Made by a program: the position numbers and the translations under genes. This document shows, piece by piece, positions 14,779-23,557 of a stretch of DNA of 64,000 nt. Below the pieces are notes generated by a model. The model saw nothing but the letters and a program-made list of their open reading frames with translations, was not told where the DNA came from and did not search any database. The DNA is taken from the NCBI GenBank assembly GCA_963808775.1, contig CAWEGR010000005.1:682001-746000 (forward strand), written 5' to 3'. Origin of the DNA: JACVRW01 sp963808775 (GTDB lineage Bacteria; Actinomycetota; Thermoleophilia; Solirubrobacterales; Thermoleophilaceae). Positions within the stretch are counted from its first letter, which is position 1. The number at the start of each line of letters is the position of its first letter.

Positions 14779-15120
14779 ATGAAGGTCATTGTGAGCAGGC
14801 GGGTCGCCCTCGTCGGTCGCGAGACGTGCTGCGGTCACTACCACCATGCCGTGGAGCTGGTGGGCAAGCGCTGGACCGGCGCCATCCTGCTGGTGCTGAT
14901 GGACGGGCCGGCGCGCTTCAGCGAGGTCAAGCAGCTCGTGCCGGACCTGTCGGACCGCCTGCTCTCCGAGCGCATGAAGGAGCTCGAGGCCGAGGGGATC
15001 GTCGAGCGCCGCGTGATCGACGACATGCCCGTCAAGGTCGAGTACGCGCTCACCGCGAAGGGCGAGGCGCTCGAGCCCGCCGTCCACGCCCTCAGGGCGT
15101 GGGCCCGGACCTATATGTAG
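14779..15120 (+). CDS. HxlR-family winged-helix regulator
   Basis: A 113-residue protein with the HxlR hallmark VELVGKRWTGAILLVLMDGP, then RFSEVKQLVPDLSDRLLSER and a wing VKVEYALTAKGEAL. An N-terminal TCCGHYHH segment holds two adjacent cysteines plus histidines where many HxlR proteins have one redox-active Cys, so thiol or metal sensing is plausible. It lies 20 bases after the AhpD-fold gene in the same direction. It likely binds the palindrome at 14157 and controls its own small operon. Confidence 0.9.
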   Translation: MKVIVSRRVALVGRETCCGHYHHAVELVGKRWTGAILLVLMDGPARFSEVKQLVPDLSDRLLSERMKELEAEGIVERRVIDDMPVKVEYALTAKGEALEPAVHALRAWARTYM

Positions 15121-15160
15121 GCTGCGCGCTCCCCTCCGCCCCGCGTTAGAAGGAGCCGCA

Positions 15161-16510
15161 TTGGCTGACCAGCCGCAGACCGCCGACGACGTAAAGGCGT
15201 TCGTCGAGGAACGCGACATCCGCTTCGTCCGGCTCTGGTTCACCGACATCCTCGGCCAGCTGAAGAGCTTCTCCGTGAACGCGGCCGAGCTCGACGACGC
15301 GTTCGACGGCGGCATGGGCTTCGACGGCTCGTCGGTGACCGGCTTCAACGCGATCGAGGAGTCCGACATGATCGCGATGCCGGACCCCGCGACCTTCGCC
15401 GTGCTGCCCTGGCGGCCCGAGGACCGCGGCGTCGCGCGGATGTTCTGCGACATCGTCACGCCGAGCCGCGAGCCGTATGAGGGCGACCCGCGCCAGGTGC
15501 TGCGGCGGACGCTCGAGCGGGCGGCCGCGCTTGGCTTCTCGAACTTCTACGTGGGACCCGAGCTCGAGTTCTTCTACTTCCGCAGCGCCCGGCCCGAGAG
15601 CGGCGTGCCCGAGGTGCTCGACGAGGGCGGCTACTTCGACCTCACCACCCTCGACGCCGGCTCGGACGTGCGGCGCGAGACGGTGCTCGCGCTCGAGCAG
15701 CTCGGCATCCACGTGGAGTACACCCACCACGAGGTCGGGCCGAGCCAGCACGAGATCGACATGCGCTACGCGGACGCTCTCAAGATGGCGGACGACTGCA
15801 TGACCTACCGCATCACGGTCAAGGAATACGCCATGAAGTACGGCTGGCACGCCACCTTCATGCCGAAGCCGCTGTTCGGCGAGAACGGCTCTGGCATGCA
15901 CACGCACCAGTCGCTGTTCTCGGACGGGCGCAACGCCTTCTACGACGAGAACGACCAGTACTACCTGTCGGACGTCGGCAAGGCGTTCATCGCCGGCCAG
16001 CTCAAGCACGCGCGCGAGATCTCCTCGGTGTTCGCGCAGTGGGTCAACTCGTACAAGCGTCTCGTGCCCGGCTACGAGGCGCCGGTCTACTGCGCCTGGT
16101 CGCGCCGCAACCGCTCGGCCCTCGTGCGGGTGCCGCTCTACCACCCCGGCAAGGAGCAGGCGACGCGCATGGAGCTGCGCTGTCCCGACCCCGCCTGCAA
16201 CCCGTACCTGACGTTCGCGATCCTGCTCGCGGCCGGGCTCGAGGGGATCGAGAAGGGCTACGAGCTGCCCGAGCCGATGGAGAAAAACCTGTACCACATC
16301 AGCCCCGAGGAGCGGCGCAGGCTCGGCATCGAGCAGCTCCCGGAGACGCTCGGCGAGGCGATCGAGATCACCGCGGAGTCAGAGCTCGTGCTGCGCACCT
16401 TCGGCGAGCACATCTTCAACCGCTACGTCGAGATCAAGCGGCAGGAGTGGGAGGACTATCGCGTCCAGGTCTCGCAATGGGAGCTGGACCGCTATCTCTC
16501 AATTCTGTAG
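15161..16510 (+). CDS. glnA: Glutamine synthetase, type I
   Basis: A 449-residue enzyme making glutamine from glutamate, ammonia and ATP. It starts with TTG after AGAAGGAG. GSI signatures: VRLWFTDILGQLKSF and GFDGSSVTGF near the N-terminus, FYVGPELEFFYF, the ATP-binding KPLFGENGSGMHTHQSLF region and the glutamate-binding NRSALVRVP. NLYHISPEE near residue 375 keeps the tyrosine at the adenylylation position, so covalent regulation is possible if the adenylyltransferase is encoded elsewhere. The length is closer to GSI-alpha. It may take up ammonia from the guanidine and ureohydrolase reactions upstream, though it is not in the same operon. Its 3' end overlaps the convergent MarR gene by 77 bases. 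Confidence 0.95.
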   Translation: MADQPQTADDVKAFVEERDIRFVRLWFTDILGQLKSFSVNAAELDDAFDGGMGFDGSSVTGFNAIEESDMIAMPDPATFAVLPWRPEDRGVARMFCDIVTPSREPYEGDPRQVLRRTLERAAALGFSNFYVGPELEFFYFRSARPESGVPEVLDEGGYFDLTTLDAGSDVRRETVLALEQLGIHVEYTHHEVGPSQHEIDMRYADALKMADDCMTYRITVKEYAMKYGWHATFMPKPLFGENGSGMHTHQSLFSDGRNAFYDENDQYYLSDVGKAFIAGQLKHAREISSVFAQWVNSYKRLVPGYEAPVYCAWSRRNRSALVRVPLYHPGKEQATRMELRCPDPACNPYLTFAILLAAGLEGIEKGYELPEPMEKNLYHISPEERRRLGIEQLPETLGEAIEITAESELVLRTFGEHIFNRYVEIKRQEWEDYRVQVSQWELDRYLSIL

Positions 16511-16937
16511 CCCGCTCGCGCACGGCCTCGGCGGCCGATTCGAGGAAGCGCACGCAGACCTCGCGCTCCGCGGGGGTGAGCCGCCCCGCGGCCGCCGCCA
16601 TTGCCCCCATGAGCGGCGCGTAGATGCGCTCGGCCTCGCTCTCCGTCTCGTTCGCCCGGCGCACGATCACGGAGCGGCGGTCGCTCGGGTGCCGGTCGCG
16701 CCGCACCCAGCCGAGCCGCTCGAGGCGGTCGATCAGCGCGGTCACCGCGCCGGAGCTGAGCGCCAGCAGGTCGCCGAGCTGGCCGGGCGTGAGGCCATCG
16801 CCGGAGGCGTGGATATGGTCCATCGCCTTGAATTCCGCCGGGGCCGCGCCGAAGCGCCTCGCCACGAGTGCGTCGAGGCGGTCGTTCTCGAGTCCGAAGG
16901 CACGCAGGGCCTCGAGCAGCTGCTTTGGACTAGCCAC
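16434..16937 (-). CDS. MarR-family regulator
   Basis: A 167-residue winged-helix protein: FKAMDHIHASGDGLTPGQLG, then LALSSGAVTALIDRLERLGW and the wing RDRHPSDRRSVIV are diagnostic. It is divergent from the MMPL exporter and a 17-bp palindrome sits between them, so it most likely represses the exporter and itself until a hydrophobic ligand binds. The last 25 codons overlap the end of glnA on the opposite strand, an unusually long convergent overlap. The C-terminal tail (GPAPIARPGRDSPPTPAA) looks unstructured and may simply read through the glnA end. Confidence 0.9.
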   Translation of the reverse strand: MASPKQLLEALRAFGLENDRLDALVARRFGAAPAEFKAMDHIHASGDGLTPGQLGDLLALSSGAVTALIDRLERLGWVRRDRHPSDRRSVIVRRANETESEAERIYAPLMGAMAAAAGRLTPAEREVCVRFLESAAEAVRERATELRDSGPAPIARPGRDSPPTPAA

Positions 16938-16962
16938 GGTGACGAAATCTTAACATCAGACA

Positions 16963-16979
16963 ATCTTGACAATCAAGAT
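16963..16979. promoter_or_regulatory. MarR operator-like palindrome
   Basis: ATCTTGACAATCAAGAT: 7-bp perfect arms around CAA, located between the divergent MarR and MMPL genes. The symmetry nearly continues outward (AGACA on the left, GTCT on the right). It lies 24 bases before the exporter start. Confidence 0.7.
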
Positions 16980-17002
16980 GTCTTTGATAGGAGTACCGCC
17001 CG

Positions 17003-19492
17003 ATGAATTCGCCCACTGAACGCCGCTCCATCTTCGCCATCGCCGCAGGACCACGCGCCAAGTGGGTGGTGTTCGCCATCTGGTTCGTGGCCATGTTCAT
17101 CATGGCCGGCGCGGCCAATCTGCCGGGCAAGTTCTCCGACGCGGAGAACAACGAGTCGACGTCGTACCTGCCGGGCGACGCGGAGTCCACCAAGGTGCTC
17201 ACGGCAACGGAGGAGCTCCAGGGCGGCGAGCTCGCGCCCGCGGTGATCGTCTACCGGCGCGCGTCGGGCCTGACGCCGGAGGACTTCCAGCGGATCGAGG
17301 ACGACGGCGCCAAGCTCACGGCGGAGCGCTTCCCTGGCGTCGTGGCGGACGGGCCCACGGCCGCCTCGGGCGGACAGGCCCCCGGCGGGGAGGCTCCCGC
17401 TGGCGGGGCGCCGCAGGGCGCGGCAGAGGGGTGCGCGGGGCCGACCACGGCGTTGCCGAACCAGCCGTCCGACTACTCGCCGTTCGTCGGCCCGGTCTGC
17501 TCGGAGGACGGCAAGGCCGCGACCGTCACCGCCTACATCACGGGTGACGGGGAGGGCGACACCATCCTCGACCCGGTCCAGTTCTGGCGCGACCAGGTCT
17601 CGGGCTCGCATGACGGCCTCGAGGTGAAGCTCACCGGCGGCGCCGGCTACGGCGCGGACGCCATCGAGGTCTTCGAGGGGATCAACGGCACGCTGCTGCT
17701 GGCCGCGGTCACGCTCGTGATCGTCCTGTTGATCCTGATCTACCGCTCGCCGATCTTCCTGTTCATCCCGCTGATGGCGGTGATCTTCGCCGAGGTGCTG
17801 TCGCGCTGCATCGGCTACGGCATCTCCGAGCTCGGCGTGACCATCAACGGCCAGTCGAGCTCGATCATGTCGATCCTGGTGCTCGGCGCCGGAACGGACT
17901 ACGCGCTCCTGATCGTGGCCCGCTACCGGGAGGAGCTCCACCACACGCTGGACCGCCACGAGGCCATGCGCGCGGCCATGACGCAGGCGGGGCCGGCTGT
18001 GTTTGCCTCGGCGGCGACGGTGATCGCGGCCCTCCTCTGCCTCTCGCTCGCCAAGGTGAACGGCACGAGCGGGATGGGCCCGTTCGGCGCGATGGGCATC
18101 GCGTGCGCCGCACTCTCGATGCTGACACTGCTGCCCGCGCTGCTCACGATCTTCGGCCGGCGCGCGTTCTGGCCGTTCGTGCCGCACACCTCCAGTTGGA
18201 GCGCGCCCGGCGACGTCGGCCAGGAGGGCATCGGGCGGCGCATCATCGAGGGCACGCGCTTTGGCGCGCTGCTCCCGGTGATCGGCGGCGTCCTGCTCGT
18301 GATCCTGCTGCTCCCGCTCGTGATCCTGAACGCGCTGATCCGCGCGATCGGCAAGATCTTCAGGCTGCGCATCCCGTCGCTGATCGTGGGGCCGCTCGAC
18401 CGCAAGCTGTTCAAGCCCTACGAGGTGAGGCGCACGAAGCACGAGCACCTTGCCGACGAGACGCACGGGTTCTGGAAGCGGGTGGGCGACCGCGTGGCGG
18501 CGCGGCCCACGCGGGTCGCGCTCTCATCCGTGGCGATCCTGCTCGTCATGTGCGCCGGGTTGGCGTTCTTCTCCACGGATCTGACGACGAACGACGGCTA
18601 CCGCACGGAGGTCGAGTCCGTCGAGGGCCAGGACCTGCTCGCGCTGAGCTTCCCCGCCGGCGCCAGCGCGCCCGCCGACGTGATCGTGCCGCCCGGCGGC
18701 GACGTCGACGCCGTGACCACGGCCCTCGAGGAGACCGACGGGATCGAGTCGGTCTCCCCGCCGGTCGCCGAGGGCGACGACGGCACTCTGATCCAGGCGA
18801 CGCTCGAGCCGCCTCCCTACTCGACTGAGGCCTTCGACCTGATCGAGCCGATCCGCGACGCCGCGAGCGGCGCCGTGGAGGGCACGGTCGTCGGCGGGGC
18901 GTCCGCGGTCGAGTTCGACGTGCGCGAGGCCGCCGCATGGGACTCGGCCGTGATCCCGCCGATCGTGCTCGTGGTGGTCTTCATCATCCTGATGCTCCTG
19001 CTGCGGGCGGTGCTGGCGCCGCTGATCCTGATCGGCACGGTGATCCTGAGCTTCCTCGCGGCACTCGGCGTGGGGTATCTCGTGTTCGACCTTGTGTTCG
19101 ACTTCCCCGGCTCGGATCCGTCGCTGCCGCTGTTCGCGTTCGTGTTCCTGGTCGCGCTGGGGGTCGACTACAACATCTTCCTGATGGCGCGTGCGCGTGA
19201 GGAGACGCTCAAGCACGGCACGCGTGAGGGGATGCTGCGGGCGCTGGCCGTGACCGGCGGGGTGATCACGAGCGCCGGAATCGTGCTGGCCGGGACCTTC
19301 TCGGTGCTCGCGGTGCTGCCGCTCGTGTTCCTGACGGAGATCGGCTTCGTGGTCGCGTTCGGGGTGCTGCTCGACACGTTCCTCGTGCGCAGCGTGCTCG
19401 TCCCGGCTCTCGTGCTGAAGCTGGGCCCCAAGGTCTGGTGGCCCTCGCAGCTCGCGAAGACGGACCGCGACCGCGAGCTGGTGGCGGGCTAG
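17003..19492 (+). CDS. MMPL/RND-family membrane transporter
   Basis: An 829-residue protein with two repeats of an extracytoplasmic loop plus six membrane helices, as in MmpL and related actinobacterial exporters. The first helix is WVVFAIWFVAMFIMAGAANL; the first loop (about residues 40-220) includes a Gly/Ala/Pro-rich insert. Core helices include LLLAAVTLVIVLLILIYRS and VLGAGTDYALLIVARYREEL, and the second half repeats this as FVFLVALGVDYNIFLMARAR, with the D-Y pairs that carry protons in this family. It probably exports lipids, siderophores or toxic hydrophobic compounds. Control by the divergent MarR protein favours efflux of an inducer. Confidence 0.93.
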   Translation: MNSPTERRSIFAIAAGPRAKWVVFAIWFVAMFIMAGAANLPGKFSDAENNESTSYLPGDAESTKVLTATEELQGGELAPAVIVYRRASGLTPEDFQRIEDDGAKLTAERFPGVVADGPTAASGGQAPGGEAPAGGAPQGAAEGCAGPTTALPNQPSDYSPFVGPVCSEDGKAATVTAYITGDGEGDTILDPVQFWRDQVSGSHDGLEVKLTGGAGYGADAIEVFEGINGTLLLAAVTLVIVLLILIYRSPIFLFIPLMAVIFAEVLSRCIGYGISELGVTINGQSSSIMSILVLGAGTDYALLIVARYREELHHTLDRHEAMRAAMTQAGPAVFASAATVIAALLCLSLAKVNGTSGMGPFGAMGIACAALSMLTLLPALLTIFGRRAFWPFVPHTSSWSAPGDVGQEGIGRRIIEGTRFGALLPVIGGVLLVILLLPLVILNALIRAIGKIFRLRIPSLIVGPLDRKLFKPYEVRRTKHEHLADETHGFWKRVGDRVAARPTRVALSSVAILLVMCAGLAFFSTDLTTNDGYRTEVESVEGQDLLALSFPAGASAPADVIVPPGGDVDAVTTALEETDGIESVSPPVAEGDDGTLIQATLEPPPYSTEAFDLIEPIRDAASGAVEGTVVGGASAVEFDVREAAAWDSAVIPPIVLVVVFIILMLLLRAVLAPLILIGTVILSFLAALGVGYLVFDLVFDFPGSDPSLPLFAFVFLVALGVDYNIFLMARAREETLKHGTREGMLRALAVTGGVITSAGIVLAGTFSVLAVLPLVFLTEIGFVVAFGVLLDTFLVRSVLVPALVLKLGPKVWWPSQLAKTDRDRELVAG

Positions 19493-20325
19493 CGCGGAGG
19501 CGCCCCGAGCGCCTCCGCGGCGAGGCGGCGAGCGAGCACGAGCGACCGCGGCCAGAGCCGGCCGGCGCGGTCGCACGGGCTGTGCCGGCACGGCTCGCCG
19601 CCGGCGCCCACGCCGAGCTTCGCCGCGGGCAGACCGAGCAGCTCGAACTCGCGGTGGTCCGAGTTGCCGGTGGTCTCGTCGCGCACCCAGCTCGCCGGCA
19701 CGCGTGCCCGCCGAGCGGCGGCCAGCAGGGCGCCCTCGACTCCGCGGCGCGGCGCCGCGGCGGGTGAGCGCAGCCAGAACGGGCGGTCGCGGCCCACCTC
19801 GTCGAGCGACAGCGCCCAGTCGAGCCGTCTCTCCGCACCGCGCGCTCGAGCTCGGCGCGCCAGTGCGAGCGCGCCCAGATGATCGGGCCGGCCGGTGTAG
19901 ATGCGCTCCTCGGCGCCCGTGGCCACGAGCCAGACGTCGCAGCCGGGTTCGATGCGCTCGAGCCGGCCCGCGAGCTCCGTGACGACGGCGACGCCCGACG
20001 CGTTGTCGTTGGCGCCGGGCGCGCCCGGAGTCGTGTCCGCGTGCGCCATCACCACGCGCAGGCAGCGCGCGCGCGTGTCGAACGCCCCGATCACGTTCCG
20101 GGAACGGCCGCGCCCGGGCACCGGGAACTCCTGTATCGCGACTCGCAGGCCGGCGGCTCGGAAGCGGCGCGCCACGAGCCGGTGCGCGCGGGCCTCCGCG
20201 GCGCTCGCGGCCGGGCGCGGCCCCCAGCCGGCGAGGCGCACGGCGATGTCATGGGCGTCCATCGGGGCGCCCTGGGCGCCCGCCGCGAGGGTTGCCGCCG
20301 CCAGCAGCGCGGCCGCGATGCTCAC
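19489..20325 (-). CDS. Secreted M28-family zinc peptidase
   Basis: A 278-residue exported aminopeptidase-like protein. The GTG start overlaps the upstream stop (GTGA) and is followed by a signal peptide SIAAALLAAATLAAGAQGA. Zinc ligands of family M28 are visible: the His of VVMAHADTTPG, the Asp of GANDNASG, the Glu pair of ATGAEE, the Asp of SLDEVG and the last His of NSDHREF. Cysteines near the C-terminus (EPCRHSPCDRAG) may form a disulfide. Translational coupling to a DUF255 protein is unexpected for a secreted enzyme and may only reflect operon packing. Confidence 0.85.
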   Translation of the reverse strand: MSIAAALLAAATLAAGAQGAPMDAHDIAVRLAGWGPRPAASAAEARAHRLVARRFRAAGLRVAIQEFPVPGRGRSRNVIGAFDTRARCLRVVMAHADTTPGAPGANDNASGVAVVTELAGRLERIEPGCDVWLVATGAEERIYTGRPDHLGALALARRARARGAERRLDWALSLDEVGRDRPFWLRSPAAAPRRGVEGALLAAARRARVPASWVRDETTGNSDHREFELLGLPAAKLGVGAGGEPCRHSPCDRAGRLWPRSLVLARRLAAEALGAPPR

Positions 20326-22280
20326 GCGAGCAGCGCCTCGAGCTCGTCGGGCTCGGTGACGGGCTGCTTGCAGGCGAAGCGCTCGCAGACGTAGGCCGCC
20401 GCGCGTCCCTCGACCGGCTCGCGGCCGTCGAGCAGCGGCACCCCGTCGGGCTCGCCGCCCGCCAGCACGAGGTGGGGCCGGAAGCGCGAGCGCACCACGC
20501 GCTCGAGCGGCTCGGTGCCCTCCCCGGCCAGCGCGACCTCGCGCACGGGGGAGAGGGCGAAGTCGAGCGCCTGCAGGAGGTGCCCGAACGCCTGTGGGTG
20601 GCGCCCTGCCAGCTCGTGCAGGAGGCGCAGGACGCCGAGCGCGCGCTCCTCGTAGGAATGCTCGCCGGTGAGGGCGCCCAGCCTGAGCAGGCCGTAGGCG
20701 GCGCTCGAGTTGCCCGCGGGGATCGGGTGGTCCTCCAGGTCCTTGCGGCGGGCGAGCAGTTGCTCGTGGTCGCTCGAGGTCTCGAAGAAGCCGCCGTTCT
20801 CGTCGTCCGCGAAGCGCTCGATCATCGTGTCCGCGAGCGCCCGCGCCTCGGCGAACCAGCGCGGCTCGAAGCTCGACTCGTACAGGGTGAGCAGGGCCTC
20901 GAGCAGGAACGCGTGGTCCTCGAGGTAGGCGTTCAGCTTCGCGCGGCCGTCCTTCCAGGTGCGCAGCAGCCGGCCCTCGCCGTCGCGCAGCTCGCCGAGG
21001 ACGAAGTCGGCCGCGGCGCGCGCGGCGTCGAGGTAGTCGTCGCGCTCGAGCACCGCGCCCGCCTCGGCGAGCGCCGAGATCATCAGCGCGTTCCAGGACG
21101 TGAGCCGCTTGTCGTCGAGTCCCGGCCAGACGCGCTCGGCGCGCTTGTCGTAGAGGATGCGCCGCCACTCGTCGCGGCGCTCCGGCTCGCCGGGCCCGCG
21201 CACCGGGATGTTGCTGCCCTCGAAGTTGCCGCGCGCGGTCGCGCCGAACCAGGCGATCGCCTCGTCCACGTCGGGCTCGCCCGCGAGCGCCTCGCGGAGC
21301 TGCTCGACCGTCCACACGTAGAAGCGGCCCTCGACGCCCTCGGAGTCGGCGTCGAGCGCCGACATGAAGCCGCCCTCGGGCCCGCGCAGCTCGCGCAGAG
21401 CCCAGTCGAGCGTCTCGCAGGCGACCGTCCGGAACAGCGCCTCGCCCGTGACCTGCCAGCCGTGCAGGTACGCGCGCGCGAGCAGGGCGTTGTCGTAGAG
21501 CATCTTCTCGAAGTGCGGGACGAGCCAGTACGCGTCGACGGAGTAGCGGGCGAAGCCGCCGCCGACCTGGTCGTACATCCCGCCCGAAGCCATCGCGCGC
21601 AGCGTCTGGGTCGTCATCTCGGTCTCGCCGCGGCGCAGCAGGAACTCGAGCACGGACGCCGGCGGGAACTTGGGCGCTCCGCCGAAGCCGCCGTTCGCCC
21701 GGTCGTAGCGCTCGGAGAGCGACTCGACCGCCGCGTCCAGCTCGGCGGGGTCGAGCTCGCCGTCGGGCGGGGTCAGCAGCGCGCCTCCGCGCAGGTGCTC
21801 GGCGATGCGCGTGCCGCTCTCGCGGATCTCCTCGCGGCGGCCCTCCCACGCTTCCGCCACCGCCCCGAGCACCTGGCGCCAGCTCGGCATGCCCATGCGC
21901 GGCTCCGGCGGGAAGTAGGTGCCCGCGTAGAACGGGACATGCTCGGGGGTGAGGAAGACGTTGAGCGGCCAGCCGCCGCCGCCCGTCATCGCCTGGCAGG
22001 CCTCCATGTAGATCGAGTCGAGGTCGGGCCGCTCCTCGCGGTCGAGCTTGATGCAGACGAAGCGCGCGTTCATGTCCGCGGCGGTCGCCGGGTCCTCGAA
22101 CGACTCGCGCTCCATCACGTGGCACCAGTGGCACGCGGAGTAGCCGATCGAGAGCAGGATCGGGCGATCCTCGTCGCGGGCGCGCGCGAGGGCCTCCTCG
22201 CCCCACGGGTACCAGTCCACCGGGTTGTCCCTGTGCTGCAGGAGGTAGGGCGAGGTCTCGTCTGCGAGGCGGTTGGCCAC
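20322..22280 (-). CDS. DUF255 thioredoxin-fold / glycosidase-like protein (YyaL, SPATA20 family)
   Basis: A 652-residue cytosolic protein. The N-terminal 170 residues are a thioredoxin-like domain with SPYLLQHRDNPVDWYPWGEE, the CHWCHVM active-site motif and a DREERPDLD segment. The rest is an (alpha/alpha)6 barrel like an N-acylglucosamine epimerase (GGFGGAPKFPPASVLEFLLR, PHFEKMLYDNALLARAYL, LTSWNALMISALAEAG). Length and order match the widely conserved YyaL/spermatogenesis-associated protein 20 family, whose function is not established; a redox-linked sugar or protein modification role is proposed. It is coupled to the M28 gene. Confidence 0.93.
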   Translation of the reverse strand: MANRLADETSPYLLQHRDNPVDWYPWGEEALARARDEDRPILLSIGYSACHWCHVMERESFEDPATAADMNARFVCIKLDREERPDLDSIYMEACQAMTGGGGWPLNVFLTPEHVPFYAGTYFPPEPRMGMPSWRQVLGAVAEAWEGRREEIRESGTRIAEHLRGGALLTPPDGELDPAELDAAVESLSERYDRANGGFGGAPKFPPASVLEFLLRRGETEMTTQTLRAMASGGMYDQVGGGFARYSVDAYWLVPHFEKMLYDNALLARAYLHGWQVTGEALFRTVACETLDWALRELRGPEGGFMSALDADSEGVEGRFYVWTVEQLREALAGEPDVDEAIAWFGATARGNFEGSNIPVRGPGEPERRDEWRRILYDKRAERVWPGLDDKRLTSWNALMISALAEAGAVLERDDYLDAARAAADFVLGELRDGEGRLLRTWKDGRAKLNAYLEDHAFLLEALLTLYESSFEPRWFAEARALADTMIERFADDENGGFFETSSDHEQLLARRKDLEDHPIPAGNSSAAYGLLRLGALTGEHSYEERALGVLRLLHELAGRHPQAFGHLLQALDFALSPVREVALAGEGTEPLERVVRSRFRPHLVLAGGEPDGVPLLDGREPVEGRAAAYVCERFACKQPVTEPDELEALLA

Positions 22281-22349
22281 GCTCCCAGGCTACCCGGCGG
22301 AGGGCGTGCTCCACCTGGACCGTCCGTTACACGCTCTCTGAGTACAACG

Positions 22350-22366
22350 TACACAGATTCTGTGTA
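22350..22366. promoter_or_regulatory. Inverted repeat at the start of the ATPase gene
   Basis: TACACAGATTCTGTGTA: 6-bp arms around GATTC in an AT-rich pocket unusual for this window, 12 bases before GTG 22379. GTGTAAACT just downstream could be a -10 region. It may be an operator or autoregulatory site for the ATPase/winged-helix protein. Confidence 0.4.
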
Positions 22367-22378
22367 AACTGCGCCGCG

Positions 22379-23557
22379 GTGCGGCAGGCAAGCGGAGATC
22401 TCTTCCCGACCGACTCGCCGATTCCGGCGAGCCAGCTGATCGGCCGTCGTGACGACGTCCGCGAGCTCGCGACCCGGCTCGAGGCGGGAACACACGCGAT
22501 CGTCGCAGGCCCGCGCCGGACCGGCAAGACGAGCGTGTGCGAGGCGGCGCTGACGCGCCTGAAGCGCCGCGGCGCCTATATCGCCAAGGTCGACCTGTTC
22601 CGGGTCGCGGACACGGCCGAGTTCGCCGAGGCCCTCGCAGGCTCGGTGATCGCGAACCGGTCGGCCGCCCACCGCGCGCTGCGCCGTGCCCGCGGCGCGG
22701 GTCGCGCGGCGTTCTCGGCGGCGCAGACCCGCGCCGTGCTGCGGCTCGTGGGAGAGCTGGGGGAGGGCGTCGAGCTCGCCCTCTCGCCCGGGCTCGCGGC
22801 GCAGGATCCGGAGCGGGCGCTCGGGCTCGCGCTCGAGCTGCCGGAGCGCGTGGCCGTGGCGGACGGGCGCAGGCTCGTGCTGTTCATCGACGAGATCCAG
22901 GAGGTGGCCTCCGCGCGCCGGCCCTACGGCGACCCCGACGCCGTGACGAACCGGATGCGCGCGATCTTCCAGCGCTCGACCTCCGTCTCCTACCTGTTCG
23001 CCGGCAGCATCGAGCACGTGGTCCGCGACCTGTTCGCGCCCACTCGGCGGGCGTTCAGCGGCTTCGGCAGCTTCCACTCGCTGCGCGAGATCGAGCCCGC
23101 CGACTGGCGCCGCGGCCTCGCCGAGCGGTTCGCCGCCGACGACTGCGACGTGACTCCCGCCGCGCTCGAACGGATCGTGGAGCTGGGCGACGGTCACCCG
23201 CGGGCGACCATGCGGGTCGCGCAGCAGACGCACCTCGTCTCGATCGAGCTCGACACCCGCGCGATCGACTCGGATCTCGTCGCGATCGGCTTCGAGCGGG
23301 CGCTCGAGGGCGATCGCCCGACGATGGAGCAGGTCGTCGAGCGGATCCGCCTGCTGCACAAGCAGGGGCTCACCGTGGCGCGCGCGGTGGCCGCGGGAGA
23401 GTCGCCGCCGAAGCGCATCCACGCGGGCGTGCGCGACCGCGTGCTGAAGCTGCTGCGCGACATGGGCGTGATCGCGCACGAGGCGCGCGGCCGCTGGCGG
23501 GTGATCGACCCGCTGCTGCGCCACTACCTCGTGTCGCTCGATCCGTTCGGCCCCTAG
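22379..23557 (+). CDS. AAA/STAND-like ATPase with C-terminal winged helix
   Basis: A 392-residue protein starting at GTG. LIGRRDDVRELATRLEAG then AGPRRTGKTSV (Walker A, near residue 48) and RLVLFIDEIQEVA (Walker B, near residue 170) place it with the archaeal ATPase/Orc1-Cdc6-like class that also occurs in bacteria. A sensor-like segment SVSYLFAGSIEHVV follows. The C-terminal 90 residues (RVLKLLRDMGVIAHEARGRW) look like a winged helix. Such proteins often act in DNA transactions or as mobile-element ATPases, but no element boundaries are visible. Function unknown. It starts divergently from the DUF255 gene. Confidence 0.75.
   Translation: MRQASGDLFPTDSPIPASQLIGRRDDVRELATRLEAGTHAIVAGPRRTGKTSVCEAALTRLKRRGAYIAKVDLFRVADTAEFAEALAGSVIANRSAAHRALRRARGAGRAAFSAAQTRAVLRLVGELGEGVELALSPGLAAQDPERALGLALELPERVAVADGRRLVLFIDEIQEVASARRPYGDPDAVTNRMRAIFQRSTSVSYLFAGSIEHVVRDLFAPTRRAFSGFGSFHSLREIEPADWRRGLAERFAADDCDVTPAALERIVELGDGHPRATMRVAQQTHLVSIELDTRAIDSDLVAIGFERALEGDRPTMEQVVERIRLLHKQGLTVARAVAAGESPPKRIHAGVRDRVLKLLRDMGVIAHEARGRWRVIDPLLRHYLVSLDPFGP

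Noticed and set aside
20292..22367. 691-codon plus-strand frame opposite the DUF255 gene
   Set aside because: Composition is dominated by Arg, Glu, Ala, Val and Leu without domain motifs, whereas the opposite strand encodes a full conserved protein with CHWCHVM. It is a shadow.
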